From Daphnia carinata (lineage: Eukaryota > Arthropoda > Branchiopoda > Diplostraca > Daphniidae), in NCBI RefSeq assembly GCF_022539665.2, contig NC_081331.1, forward strand, positions 496,001 to 560,000: a stretch of 64,000 bases of DNA, read 5' to 3'. How positions within the stretch are numbered: the stretch's first letter is position 1; each line of letters starts with the position of its first letter. The notes under the pieces are model-generated. The model was not told the origin of the DNA. It did not search any database and was given only the letters and a program-made list of their open reading frames with translations. Made by a program: the position numbers and the translations under genes. This document shows positions 26,635 to 38,800 of the stretch, in pieces.

Positions 26635-28230
26635 TTAAAAAATCGAGCCATGTTTATGAGCCACGAAATTTTCCGTTTGTTGTCGGGAAGGAGGTAGGTA
26701 TTGGTAATTGACTGATTGACTTTGATAGCGTTGCCCAGATGCAGGTCGCTCTTTTTGAGGAATTTCGATAGGCCGATTCCGTTCCTGGATCGGGTGAGGT
26801 GTTAGTCCCGTTATTGCTGGCTGGACCGACCTAGGAGAGGATCGAATTCCGCTGTCCTTTACCATTAGATAGGGATCAACCTTCTCATTAACTGGTTGAT
26901 ATAGGACCTGAGTTTCAAAAAATGTCTGTTCATTGGTATTAATATCGACGGCCACAGAAGACGAGACGTCATCTACCAGTTGAAAAGTAGGTACAAAAAT
27001 TTTAACGTTTTTAGATGTTTGTAGGAGTGGCCAGTTTCGTTGCGGGTTTTCTCTAGGTGGTGGAAATCCCGTAACTGCAGTGAAGTGTGGCCTAGGCGAG
27101 GGTCGAATACCGTTGCCATTTACCATTCGATATGGGTTAACCTTCTCTTCAACTGGTTGCAGGATCTGAGGTTGCTCAATTGTATTTTCACCGTTTTCAC
27201 CAGTATTACGTTCGACGGCCACAGAGGGCGGAACTTCATCTACCGGTTGAAAAGTTGGAGCAAAGCTCTTAACATTTTCATCTCCTTGGTTGATTGGGCA
27301 GTTTTGTTCCAGGTGAGGTGGTGAAAATGCCGGATTTGCCGGGTGGACTGGCTTAGGGGAGGATCCAATACCGCAGTCTTCTTTCAATCGATGCTCATTT
27401 AGAGTTTGCTTTTCAGCAAAACTAGAGTTAATTTCTAATGTTCTAACATTAACCGTGTTCTCCCGAGTTAACGCGACGTCGTCGAGCATCTCTTCCAGTT
27501 GTTTAATAATTGCGTTCGAAGCCTGTAGAGCCTGGCGGAGCTCCTGCATATCCATCTTCGTTTCATTTAGCTGTTGAAACATACCATTGTTATTCATTTC
27601 TGAATAAGCAAGTCGTTGTTCCAATGCTTGAAGTCGATATGCAAAATCTTGGGATGGAGTTTCTTGTGGCGTAAATGAATTGGGTTTTCCATGTTGAAGA
27701 ACCGTGCCATTATGGCTGTCAGCTCGTGAAAAGGGATTTTGTGGCGTAACGGTTTGACTGGGTTGTATGTTAGCCCCTGGAATTTGCTGGGTGTTAACTG
27801 CACGCAGATTGTCTTCATACGCCTCTGCCTGGGGATGAAGCCGAGAACGGCGTCTGCTGCGAGAAGTTGGCATTACTTCTTTCTCATAGGTTAAAAGATG
27901 TGAATTCCTGCCAATCTCGTTTGCTGGGTTGGGTTGTATGTTAGCCCCTGGAATTTGCTGGATGTTAACTGCATGCAGATTGAGTTCATGCGTCTCTACG
28001 TGGGGATGAAGCCGAGAATGGCGTCTGCTGCGATGTGTTGGCATTACTTCATTCTCATAGGTTAAAACATATGAGTTCATGCCGATCTGGTTTGCTGGGT
28101 TTTCAAGTTTCTCATCAGTCAACTGAGCACGAGCTGAGTCTTCAGGCGGGAAACTTTTTTTGGTCTGGGGTTCTGTACGTGCTTTTGGCCACGAGGGCAA
28201 CAAGGAGAAAATCGATGTTAGAAACAACAT
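26635..28230 (-). CDS. Orphan secreted protein with internal duplications and a coiled coil
   Basis: A single 531-codon open frame. The N-terminus MLFLTSIFSLLPSWPKA looks like a signal peptide. Residues about 45-160 contain two copies of a unit of about 57 residues, each with NSYVLTYENEVMP or NSHLLTYEKEVMP, a basic R-S-R-R cluster that could be a furin-type site, and IQQIPGANIQP. Residues about 200-260 (LQALEQRLAY through IIKQLEEMLDD) have heptad character. Residues about 300-500 contain two diverged copies of a proline-rich unit (FAPTFQPVDEVPPSVAV and FVPTFQLVDDVSSSVAV, each followed by QPV-EKV-PY-MV). The composition is rich in N, Q, P and R with no cysteines in the mature part. No family was recognised. 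A long uninterrupted frame with internally duplicated protein repeats argues for a real gene, probably lineage-specific. Confidence 0.75.
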   Translation of the reverse strand: MLFLTSIFSLLPSWPKARTEPQTKKSFPPEDSARAQLTDEKLENPANQIGMNSYVLTYENEVMPTHRSRRHSRLHPHVETHELNLHAVNIQQIPGANIQPNPANEIGRNSHLLTYEKEVMPTSRSRRRSRLHPQAEAYEDNLRAVNTQQIPGANIQPSQTVTPQNPFSRADSHNGTVLQHGKPNSFTPQETPSQDFAYRLQALEQRLAYSEMNNNGMFQQLNETKMDMQELRQALQASNAIIKQLEEMLDDVALTRENTVNVRTLEINSSFAEKQTLNEHRLKEDCGIGSSPKPVHPANPAFSPPHLEQNCPINQGDENVKSFAPTFQPVDEVPPSVAVERNTGENGENTIEQPQILQPVEEKVNPYRMVNGNGIRPSPRPHFTAVTGFPPPRENPQRNWPLLQTSKNVKIFVPTFQLVDDVSSSVAVDINTNEQTFFETQVLYQPVNEKVDPYLMVKDSGIRSSPRSVQPAITGLTPHPIQERNRPIEIPQKERPASGQRYQSQSVNYQYLPPSRQQTENFVAHKHGSIF

Positions 28231-28821
28231 TTTTGAGAGTACTTCTTTTTCTTGTAGAGAACACTAAGAAAATTCAATATTTTCACCGAATATCGCTGAT
28301 GCCCTTTTACCGTTTCTCTGGTGGTGACTGGAGTAGCAGGTTCAAATAAGCAAAGTTGTTTTCATTTTACAAATTTATTTTGAATGCTGCAACGCACACT
28401 TTTGCTGCATTGGAAACTTTAATATTTTTCGCATGGCGTTCAATGGTATCCTTGAAGATAAATTAATTTCAAATTAAGCGAACGTAGATTTTTGTTAGCG
28501 TCGAGAAACAGTTTGTAATGCCAGTCTCTACTGAGTGATGACATTATCGGAATTTCTTTTAGGATTTTACCCATGTTTGATAGCTTCATTTAAGATTACA
28601 AATAATATCCGTTTAGACAATTCAAAATAAAAACTGTGGAATTTAATATTTCAACAAGTTACCTCATAAAGAGGATAACCGAGTGCATAAGTATGAGCAT
28701 AAATTGGACAATGTGGAGGTAACGAGTTGAGGTAAATTTGTAATAAAACGACTTCAGACATTGTGTTACGAGCATTTGGCAACGCTGCTTTTGGATTCTA
28801 AAAAACCTAAACGGAACAGTC
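28231..28821. promoter_or_regulatory. Divergent intergenic region, orphan gene (-) / UBE2L3 (+)
   Basis: 591 bp between opposite start codons, AT-rich, no coding potential. The segment just before 28822 (ending AAACGGAACAGTC) is the one duplicated at 10458-10480. Confidence 0.5.
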
Positions 28822-29539
28822 ATGGCCGCCACAAGGAGACTACATAAGGTAATCCTCCTCGTCATTATTAAAATTTTCCGACTTCTTAAATGTTTTTAAT
28901 TTTTGTTGAAAGGAGTTGGAAGACATTAAGAAGTCTGGTTTGAAATCGTTTCGTGACATTCAAGTTGATGAACAGAACATTCTCACCTGGCATGGACTTA
29001 TCGTTCCTGTGAGTCTGATGGCTGAATATTTGACACAAAAGTATTGATTCATCACCTAGGTTACTAACCATTGACATTTTTCTGTTAGGAAAATGCTCCA
29101 TATAACAAAGGTGCATTTCGGATTGAAATTAATTTTCCTGCTGAATATCCATTCAAACCTCCTAAAATAGCATTTAAAACCAAAATCTACCATCCCAATA
29201 TCGATGAGAAAGGACAGGTAAAACTGAAAGAAATACTTAATATTATAGTCCTTGCTGATTAAGAAAAATGTTCTATTCCATTGTTTTGTTGCTAATCATT
29301 TGACTTTTTTAAATCTTCGCCATTAGGTTTGTTTGCCCATCATTAGTGCTGAAAACTGGAAACCTGCCACTAAAACAGATCAAGTGATACAAGCACTAGT
29401 TGCCTTGGTCAATGATCCAGAGCCTGAACACCCACTCAGGGCTGATCTTGCTGAAGAGTATTCCAAAGACAGAAAAAAATTCATGAAAAATGCTGAAGAG
29501 TTTACTAAAAAGAACAGTGAAAAGAGGCCAAGTGATTAA
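28822..29539 (+). CDS. UBE2L3: Ubiquitin-conjugating enzyme E2, UBE2L3/UbcH7 type
   Basis: E2 enzyme that passes ubiquitin to HECT and RBR ligases. Exons: 28822-28848, 28914-29008, 29089-29217 and 29327-29539, all in frame, coding about 154 residues, the usual size for the family. Seen: [14 protein letters not shown], the HPN motif in [12 protein letters not shown], and the catalytic cysteine in [20 protein letters not shown] at the start of exon 4. The protein ends EKRPSD. A fragment of exon 1 and its flanks is duplicated at 10400-10480. Confidence 0.95.
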
Positions 29540-29939
29540 AGTGATTAAATTATGTGTGTTCATCCTACGCTAATGAGGCAAATTAAAACTTTGAAACTGG
29601 TCCCCTTATCCTCTTCACTTCATTGTAGAGCAGTGAATGTGCGCTGCACTGTGATCTTCATTTATTTTCATTTCTTTTCTTTGCCTCAGTGGTTGAAATA
29701 TTGTCAAATGTATTGCACATGAACTGCAAAAATGAAACCAATACATTTGCAGTTGTCCTAAAAATAATTTATTCTGAAAATTCACTGTGATAAGCGGTAT
29801 CTGTATTCTGCTTTTTCAAACGTTTTTTTTTTTTAACTGTTTTTTCGCTCGCACATGATACAAGAAATTATTTGCATACAAAAATTAAATTATTTCGTAA
29901 GTGTTTAGGGATGTAGTGGATGGTACATGTTGCAATATT
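29540..29939. other. Convergent 3' ends of UBE2L3 and RPA1
   Basis: 400 bp between facing stop codons, holding both 3' UTRs. No other feature was seen. Confidence 0.5.
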
Positions 29940-32588
29940 TTATTCAGCAATTGCCATTTCTTTCATTTCTCGGATCAACCTCTCATTGTGCTCTTTGTAA
30001 TTAACCTCCTTGACTTCGTAGACGTTTGTTTTTAGACGATTTTCGTCCTTTGGAAAAAAAAAAACGCTTACGGTTAATAGGATGAAAACGGAATTATCAA
30101 TATTTGGAGCCTTACATTGTACATCTCCATCTTAACTCTCAGCCGGAAAATATACCACTTGAAAGTGGCTTCTTCGAAAATCTTCTGGAACTCGGCGTTA
30201 TCTGTATCCTTCAATCTGCCAATTTCATCTGCCGATCTCCCTACAGTTCAGAATGAAACTGACATTTATGTCAAACAATTTAATTGACAAAAAATTACCA
30301 AGCAGAGTTTCGGCAGTTTCTTGAAAACAAGTTACCCATTGTTGTTCTGTGGCATCGGCAATGTTGACCTAGCGTCAATGAATAAAACATTTACGATGGC
30401 TAATTTATTAACCTATTAGCTTATTATACCGAAAGCATCATACGCCACTTAAAGTCCTGAAATTCACGTTGACATTTTTCGCATCGGTAGAGACCATTGT
30501 TCTGATCGATGACCTATCGTAAAAGACTAGTTTTATGCAAAGCAGCCAAGTAATTTACAATAATTCATTTTTTCCCCATATTTTTACCTTTTTGTTGCAG
30601 TCTTCTGAAGGGCAAGCCATGTACAACGCTCGCTCTTTGTTAATCATAGCCACCATTGCTTTCACATTGTAGTAGTCTGGTTTTTCACCTCCACCAAGGT
30701 TTTCGAATTTGGCTTCAGCGAAAGTTTTGTATGACCCGCTACCACCAGTGCCCGAGCCGCGAGCCGACGATATGCTTGAAATTACCGATGATGACCCACC
30801 ATTGTCGTACCAGCCACGTAGTTTGTGAGCTTCCGCCATGTCAGGATTGATCTTATTACAATATTGATTCGTAAGATTAGTGGCACAACTACACATTTCA
30901 TATTAGATGTATACCTGCATGACAGTCGACGATATTGTTCCTATTGAACGACCTCCAAAATCAGAGAGCTTCACGCCTTTCAATGCAACAACGGGTTGAG
31001 AACTTGCATCAAATTCCTCTCCGGTTTTACCCCACAAGGTCAAATTGACCTGATTTAATTATTCCATAAAAAATACATTATTGGCTTTACATGAAATTAT
31101 CGGCTAGATCCAAGTGTAATACCTCAGTGTTGGAGCTGTCCACCAATTGTACTTCTCGCATCCTCAATTCTTTACTTGTCGTCTTTGAAACAATAACGCG
31201 CACATCATTTGCCGATTTTACAACTCCAATTATATCTGTGAATACAATAAATACAAAACCATACTACAAATTTTACTGTTGCAGATCGGCTTACCAATGA
31301 TACTATCCTTTTCCAAATTAATCAGTTGATTGATAGGGACGAAGTTGAACGTGATAGATGGGATGTTTGACGTATCGTCATGACAAGGGACCACCTGCAA
31401 ATTTGATTATTCAGATATTGATGAAGCAGTTAAAGCCAATATTTTTTTTGTTTCTCACTGTGGTATTTTGACTAAACGTCATTTCGTAGTCGTTCTTGAT
31501 ACTTGTGTACTGCTTGTTCGCGGCCTTTAATTGTGCTTGTGAAATGTAGTAGACTTTGTCGATCTATACGACAAAAACGAAATGAGAAAGTAATAGGAGA
31601 TTTTTAAAACAGAGATGTATTTTAGCTACCTCAATAATGTGATAGAATTTATCACATTCGGCATTAAATGCGGTGGCACGGATTTCTCCAGTCTCGTCCA
31701 TCATGTCCATTGAAAAAAGTTTGCCTTCACCTCTAGAATTGCTCCACGTACGGATATCCGACTTGTTTGTTACCCTTACTTTAATGGTCCATCTGTTTTA
31801 CATGAAAATTTCTATTTAGTGGTTTCCCAATTATTACAATTTTAATATTTACTTGTTTTGGTATGGTGTTAGGCTCACAATTGGATGGGTTATAATATCT
31901 GGCTTTGCAGCTTGCTGACCATATCCACCAGTTTTGCTGGCTGGAGCAGGCTTTGAATAATTCATGCTACCTGCTGGTTTAGAGTTCACAGTTGCATCTT
32001 CTGACACTTCTCCAACATCATTCAAGGTCTGGGGATTCCCGATTTTCTCTCCTACCTTAAAAAATAACAACATTAAAAAACTTCCTTAAGAGCACGACTG
32101 TACAAAAGTGTCATACTTCACTCCCAGGCGCAATTGGCTCAACATCAAGAAGGATGATAATTTTTTTTTGATCTTTGCCTGCAGTTGCCTTTGTAGCAAC
32201 TTTATTCACAACAAACTTTGTTACTTTAATAATTGTAAAGATTTCAAGTTTGCCCTCTGTAATTAGATGATTTAGTTGGGTGGCCAACATTCCATATGCA
32301 TAGGAATATTTTCCATCAGAGATGAGAATTCTGTAACGGTCATTACTTTCTCCTTGAAGATTTTTATAACCCTATTGGAACAAAAATACTGAGATTTGGT
32401 TTAAGATTTAGTTTTTTTTCAATCTACCAAAACTTGTAGAACCGGAGTTTCACCGTACAGTCCATTTCCAATTATGGCCTGTAAAAGACAATACAAGAAA
32501 CGTATTTTTGCTGAAAAATGCGACGTAATAACAAAAAACTTACTGGAATTGCTCCACTGGTGAGTTTCGGTTGATTCCTTCTGTTCAT
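29940..32588 (-). CDS. RPA1: Replication protein A 70-kDa subunit
   Basis: Large subunit of the single-stranded-DNA binding heterotrimer used in replication and repair. Fourteen exons on the minus strand: 32588-32544, 32478-32428, 32371-32117, 32055-31853, 31792-31630, 31563-31459, 31394-31295, 31235-31123, 31049-30915, 30851-30588, 30513-30430, 30368-30299, 30240-30116 and 30047-29940. Order seen: N-terminal OB fold (LTSGAIPAII, then QVLGYKNLQG and [20 protein letters not shown]), a linker, tandem DNA-binding OB folds ([17 protein letters not shown] onward), and the C-terminal OB fold with its zinc-binding [10 protein letters not shown] and [10 protein letters not shown] pairs. It ends [11 protein letters not shown]. 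Divergent from ANKMY2. Confidence 0.93.
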
Positions 32589-33011
32589 ACTTTCTTCAAA
32601 ACTTACAGAATTATCTTAGATAGATATTTCGTTCTAAAACGTGCGAGTGTTTGATATTCGCTTGGTTCCGTCTGTACGACATCCAGAAGGCGGGAAAATA
32701 ACAATACAAACTTCACGCTGAAGCACGATATGAAATCACAAAACTGAGTCGCAGTGAAAAAGCTAAAAAATAAATTAAAATTGCTCGCTAAAAATTTATG
32801 TGATGAGTATAGTTTAGTTTTAGTTGAAGGATAAAAGTAAAACATTTTTCAACTAGACAATTTCTTCGGCATTGCTGCGTTATTTATAAAATAATAGGTT
32901 GCTAGGCAACCATTTGCAGACGCAAAGACTAGCTGAATGTTCATATGTTTACCTTACAATTGCGAATCTAATTGCCTCTGAAAAAGATTTGTGCAAATTT
33001 TGTAAAAAAAA
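32589..33011. promoter_or_regulatory. Shared bidirectional promoter, RPA1 (-) / ANKMY2 (+)
   Basis: Only 423 bp separate the two start codons, so the genes must share promoter DNA and 5' UTRs. No TATA box was seen. No coding potential apart from a short chance frame on the minus strand. Confidence 0.6.
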
Positions 33012-34371
33012 ATGGTTTCTGAGAATATTAATAAAGCTATCGAAAAGATAAACAACAATGATTCTACGGGTCTTCAAGAACTCATTAAATCTCAGGAAGT
33101 TGGCATTGATAGTGAAGATGAACATGGAATGACATTGCTACAACATGCCGCCTTTAAAGGAAAAAAAGATATGTGCCAGCTACTTCTCGATCTGGTAGGT
33201 GATTTGGTAGCTAAAGGTATATCGGCTGGTTATTCTAATGTTTTTCTTTCCTGTAAGGGAGCTGATCCTAATGGAGGCCATCATGAACATCAATATTCTA
33301 CCCTTCACTTTGCTGCTTTGTCTGGCAATCTAGATATTTGTCAACAGTTGCTTCAGTATGGCTCCAAGCCTGACACAATTAACTCAGTAGGCAGGACTGC
33401 AGCTCAAATGGCTGCATTTGTAGGTAATCTAATTAATTAAACACACTTGTGAAACAATGCAGAACTAAATCCAAAGATTATCACAGGAAACCACACAGTT
33501 GTGTCCATTATCAACAACTTCATTCCCCGTTCAGATATAGAGCTCTATACTGCAACAGTCACTGACCAAAATGAATCAAAGTTACCACCAGCTGCTGCAC
33601 CAGCTTTGCACAAATTTGTCATGCAGGTTGTGCGCTTGAATAGACACATCATGTCATTTCTTGTTTTACCACGAAAAGACACCTAACTTAGCTTTTTGTT
33701 GGTTTTGTTTTTAGGTTAATCTGCATCCTGTTCATCTTTTGTTGACCATTCAAAAACTTCCTATGCTTTACGAAAATCTTTCAAAAGTAAAAAACGCACT
33801 AGAGTTGCTTAGCGAGAATCAAATGAAACGCGGTCGAGAAGCAAATGAAATACTCTCACTTAAATACCATTACTTGCGTTTCCTAGTTGAAAGGATTGCA
33901 AAAGAGCAACAGCAGCACCCTGAGAAATCTGTTGTAGATTTGATTAATCAGTACATTAAAGCTTTCCTAAAGCAACGTCCGTCGGATGGATTCCCTGAAT
34001 TTTTGGATAATTTCATCAGAGAATCTATCCGCACGTTCCCTTTTAAAGAAACAACCATATTTCGCCAGTTGCTTGTCAACCTCTCAAAAACAAAGCAAGA
34101 TTCCCCACTGGCCCTCAACCTTCTAACGTCGTGTATCAACGGTCAGCGTGGATTTCAAGATGACGACTCGTGTGCGACTTGTGGCCAAGAAAAGGTGCCC
34201 AGCAAATGTTCCATTTGCAAGTCTGTACAGTACTGCAACCGGGATTGTCAGAAGATACACTGGTTCATCCACAAAAAGGAATGTGATAAGTTAGCTAAAC
34301 AATTTAAAAATCTGGAAATCAAATCTCAAGATTCTGAGAATAAAACTATAGATCAAGAAGCGAGCAAGTAA
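33012..34371 (+). CDS. ANKMY2: Ankyrin repeat and MYND zinc-finger protein
   Basis: Exons: 33012-33194, 33258-33423, 33463-33626 and 33715-34371. Order seen: ankyrin repeats ([51 protein letters not shown]), a helical middle with [15 protein letters not shown], and a MYND finger near residue 330 ([20 protein letters not shown] followed by [11 protein letters not shown] and HKKEC). It ends with a charged tail. The vertebrate homologue acts with FKBP38 in ciliary/Hedgehog signalling; carrying that role over here is inference. Confidence 0.92.
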
Positions 34372-35084
34372 AAAGCTCATCTCGTGCTGTTGTGCATGAT
34401 CAAGAAATATCCGTAAGTCTGTTTTAAGTGTATTCTTATTATTATGATTGTCCGCATGTTTCTGCACCGAATTTTAATTCCCTCTTTTTCATCCACCGAT
34501 TAACACATAAAGTTGGTTACGGTCCAGTCATATACAGTAGGCGACATCCTAACCCAGTTGTTTTTATCTGTGTGGAATACTTCTTTGGGCTGTACAACCA
34601 ATTATGAGAACATGCATCCTTTTGGAAATACAGTACTTGTCATATTACACTTTTCTATGTTTATCTATTTTTCAAGATTACACAAAAAATCTGCCTCTTT
34701 TTTGCTTTACTGCTATTGCCATCTACCGGTAAGATTTCCAGTAAATTCTCTGAAGACAACTTTACATATCAAGCTATAGAAAAATAAAATCTTTTAAATT
34801 ATTAACTTTACTTAACTAACATATACTGTAAATAAACCTTATTTTCTTTGTTCTATTCTATTTTTTCTATTCTATTTACCTAACTTAATTATTATTGCTA
34901 TTAACTATTGCATAAGTCCATTTCATACTGCAGCAATGGGAATGAAAATAAAAATTCTTATAATAATAAGAATAATTGCGTGCTTAAGATATAAATAATG
35001 CATTTGAATAAAAACTCGTTACTGGTGGTTGCGTTGTATTATATTATATTATGTTATTCTGATAGGTGTCAGTTTATGCATAAA
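34372..35084. other. ANKMY2 3' flank
   Basis: AT-rich, with AATAAA near 34785 and no gene. The 34513 open frame looks like chance. Confidence 0.45.
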
Positions 35085-35805
35085 AAAATTTTAATCCCGA
35101 CTAAATAAGCCCAACTTTTGTTATTTTTTCGTTTTTTGCGTTTAATTAAAAAACGATAAGGCCAATAGAAAAATAAATTTGATTTCCGTGATAAGTATTC
35201 AAATTAACTCAACCATTTTGGAACCATACCGAATATTTCTACAGCATCGCGCTAGCGCTGTAGCGTACTGGCGCGCTAGCAATGCGTTAAATATTCGGTG
35301 TATTTCAAAAACGATTAACTTGATGAAAAAAATAGCAATTTTTTCGGAATTAGCATCCAATTTTGAGTATATCCTGTGATATTCAACCAATTACAATGAG
35401 TTTCAGTTTTTGCAGAGAAAAAATTTAAGCCCGACGAAATAAGCCCGACTTTTCTTATTTTTTCGTTTTTTTACGTTTAATTAAAAAACCATAAGGCCAG
35501 TTGAAAAATAAATTTGATTTTCGTGATAAGCGTTCAATTTTGAATGGAAATCACGTATTTTAAGCGAAATTTAAAATTTAGCCAAAAATGAAAAAGTGCA
35601 AAGGCTATAGCCTTACCACTTTTGTCAAAATCGGCCAAAAATGACATCTCTTGGAATCCGATGAAAATCACACAGTATAATCAAAATTTAACGCTGATTC
35701 AGAAAAAGTCATTCGTTTTCTTGTCAAGTTAGCCGTTTTTGAATTACACCGAATTTTGGTGCAAAAATAAGAAAAGTCGGGCTTATTTAGTCGGGCTTAA
35801 AAATT
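35085..35805. repeat. MITE-like element of the 24-26 kb family, with nested copy
   Basis: The left end (TTTTAATCCCGACTAAATAA at about 35088) and the right end, whose reverse complement reads TTTTTAAGCCCGACTAAATA, form terminal inverted repeats of about 43 bp. A second left-type end at 35421 suggests a 385-bp element inside a 720-bp one. It contains block A with AAGGCTATAGCCTT (about 35601) and the GC-rich block C (35249-35279), as in the 24-26 kb cluster. No transposase. A target-site duplication could not be fixed by eye. Confidence 0.75.
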
Positions 35806-38800
35806 ATTATTTAGCGCGATACAGCAGCATAAATATTCGGCTTATGCACCATGAAAATCTCCAATAAAGAAAAAAACATTCCAAAATAGTTCGATTAGCT
35901 ACCGTCGACTGTACGTACGTGACCAAAATTTGTGAAATGATCTTAGTATATATTTAATGTTCTTTCAATAAGCGAAGAAATATCCTTATCGGATGTAGAA
36001 ATATCTTATTGGATGTACGCGAATCAAAGTTCCCTGCTTAATGAACACTAAGAACGGAGTTAGGAATATGCTTAACGGAAGCGCGTAATTGGTCCAGGAG
36101 AAAACCTGCATTCGTGTGCCACTTCTTTTCGATAAGCATCAATGACTCTGTTCTAGAGATCATTTACCTTATGTTAAACATACGATGATGAGCTAAATAG
36201 TATGTTATGATGACCATCACTAGTGGAACTTTTCATACCGTAAAGCCAGAAATCATTCCAACCTGCACGTTTAGAGAGACATGGGACATTATGGCATAGC
36301 TAACGAAGGTATACAACCGTACAACATTCCACAGTAGTTATATTGACAAGGAAATGAACTAAAATCTAATAAAACTTTCTTCGATGTCTATCGCATGGTG
36401 TGACCAAGATGACCCGTTTCGATAGCACAATCCATAAAGACAACGTATTGCTGGCCTTCATTATAAAGATCATTAGGCCCGTGAGGTATAAAAACTATAG
36501 CAGTGCGTACAGGTTTCGGATCGATATCGCTTCCGACAGCCTAAAATAGTGACAATGAGCTTTCGTTGACCTTCTTCCATCCGTTGTCTTTAAGGGGGAC
36601 TATGGGAAAGTGGTACTGGTGCCGTTAAAGGTTATCTCAGTCTGGATCTCTCGGTCAAAATGATGAAGAAACGGCGACATACACGCAGGTCTTCATACTC
36701 GGAAGCCGGACTTGAAGGAGCAAAAGATACAGCCGGAAAACAAAATGAGCGGGCCCGAATGGGGTGAAAGAGACTTATCCGCACGACTTGATTTGTCAAA
36801 CAAAGAAGGGTGTCTCTTCTCTCTCGTTTCTCTTTAACTGCGGGCTGGACACAAGAGAGCGACAAGAGTCTAGTCGGCGCCAAACTCATTAAGCCATTGC
36901 CACCTTATTGGGGGTCTATCAGGGCCTACCCCCCCATTAAGGGGCCCCTCTGCTGGGGTGCCGAGCAAGAGATGAACATGCTGGGCATTCAGCTAGACGG
37001 GGGAGGGGTCGGCGCGGTTGGGGGGCAGGCAGACAAAAGCCCTTCTTCTTCATGCTGGATGGACTGCTGCTTCTTGTGTGTGTGTGTGTGTACAGAGTGC
37101 GAGTCTTGTTTTAAAAGACGAAGGGCCTAACCCTAATATTTGCCTAGTAGACATAGGGATGAGAGGCCATGCACGGGGCACCCGCGGAGTCGCCGGAGCC
37201 AACGCGGGGGAGGGCGGCCGCGACCCTTTATGCGTTTTTTGTGTTTTTCTCGGAGAGATAGATATTTCAGCTTTTTTCTAACCCCTCTTTTTTGGGGGGG
37301 GGGGGGTGTGTTTTTTTCTTTCTTGACTAGGGTTTCTCTTTGTTTCAAGAGAAAACCATCAACTCAAACACACATATAAGACACGTACACTCGAGAGAAA
37401 GGCGAACTGTGAAAATCCACAAAACTCCTAGTCTAATCAGTCAAAGTGCAGAACCGCCCCCTGAAGCTGCCGCCATGGAAACATCATCCGGCGGATGACT
37501 GACGATGCCACCATTGCTTAAAGCGCTCGTAGATTTTTAATACAGTGAACAATAACAAGAATTTTTTTGCCATAGCCCGTCTATAATAACAAGACAACGT
37601 AACATGTTCCACACATAATGCCCATTCTCACTGGATGGCCGTTTCTTTTGCGTTGACAATGGACTGTGTCGCTCTAACGATGATGGATGAGACATCAAAC
37701 AAACGACAGCAGGCGACACATACCGCTGTGAGATTCGAATTTCTGCGGCTGTCCAAGTCTCTCTCATTATTATATCACCGCGTTAGAATGGCTTGTCATT
37801 TTCACGTTACCGTCATTGAATTGCGGTTTTTATTTCAACCCATCAGGTAACTGAGGAAGCGCCCTGCGAACATTATTCCAAGTTGATCATTATTTTTTTT
37901 AAATTCTGTTAGTTCAGCTGTGGATGCTACTGGTGGTTGGACTTTTGTCACCAAAAAAACGGAAAACCGCTGCTGTCCAGCTCGCGGTCGAAATGAAACC
38001 GAGTGCGGAAGAGGCGACACCAAAAAGACCCTTAGAAGAATTCCACCTCGTTGTGCCATTCCGGCGCCGAGATGGCGCCCCCCGCTTTTGCGCGCCGCGC
38101 GCGGGTGCAATTGAGCGCGGACGGGCGCCTATGTCGGCGCGTCTTCCTTTAAAAAAAAAAAAAAATATTTCTGGTTGTGTGTCAACCTTCCCCGTTCTTA
38201 TCGAAATTTGTGCTCACAAGTCCTCCCACAACACAGACCTCTTTAAGTCAATATGATTGGCTCCGCTATGTAAACTGGGGAATCTGACACTTTTTTTTTT
38301 TGACTGTCTGACACACAAAAAAACATGAGAGACGATGAAAATGGATGGTAGAACCTTAACCCTCCAGTTAGACCCTTTTTTTTTTTTGTGTTGTTTTTTT
38401 TTTTTTTTTTTTGCCTTCGTCTACTATGTCTATACAACGACCCCCCGTTGGTTTTTCACTTTAAAACCTATTCCTACTGGGGGCTTTTTCTCTCTGTCTT
38501 TAACTACCTTATATTCTCCATTTCTATGGTGGATATAACACACACACAACTGACAAGTCGCCACTTTTCCTGGCGACAACACGGATTGTTTTCTTGGGGC
38601 CCTTTTTTTTTCAGGCGTGCGTCTGACCCCCCCCCCCCCCTCTTGTATAGTCCGAACCTCTTCTTGTACCTTTAAAAAAGGTGAACATACGTAAGGTACA
38701 AGGCAGTTTTCTCTTTTTATTTAAATGTTTTTCTTCTAGTCAAGGTGCTGTGGCTATACGTTAAGGGGTTAGACTCAATACAGAGACATCTTCATTAGAA

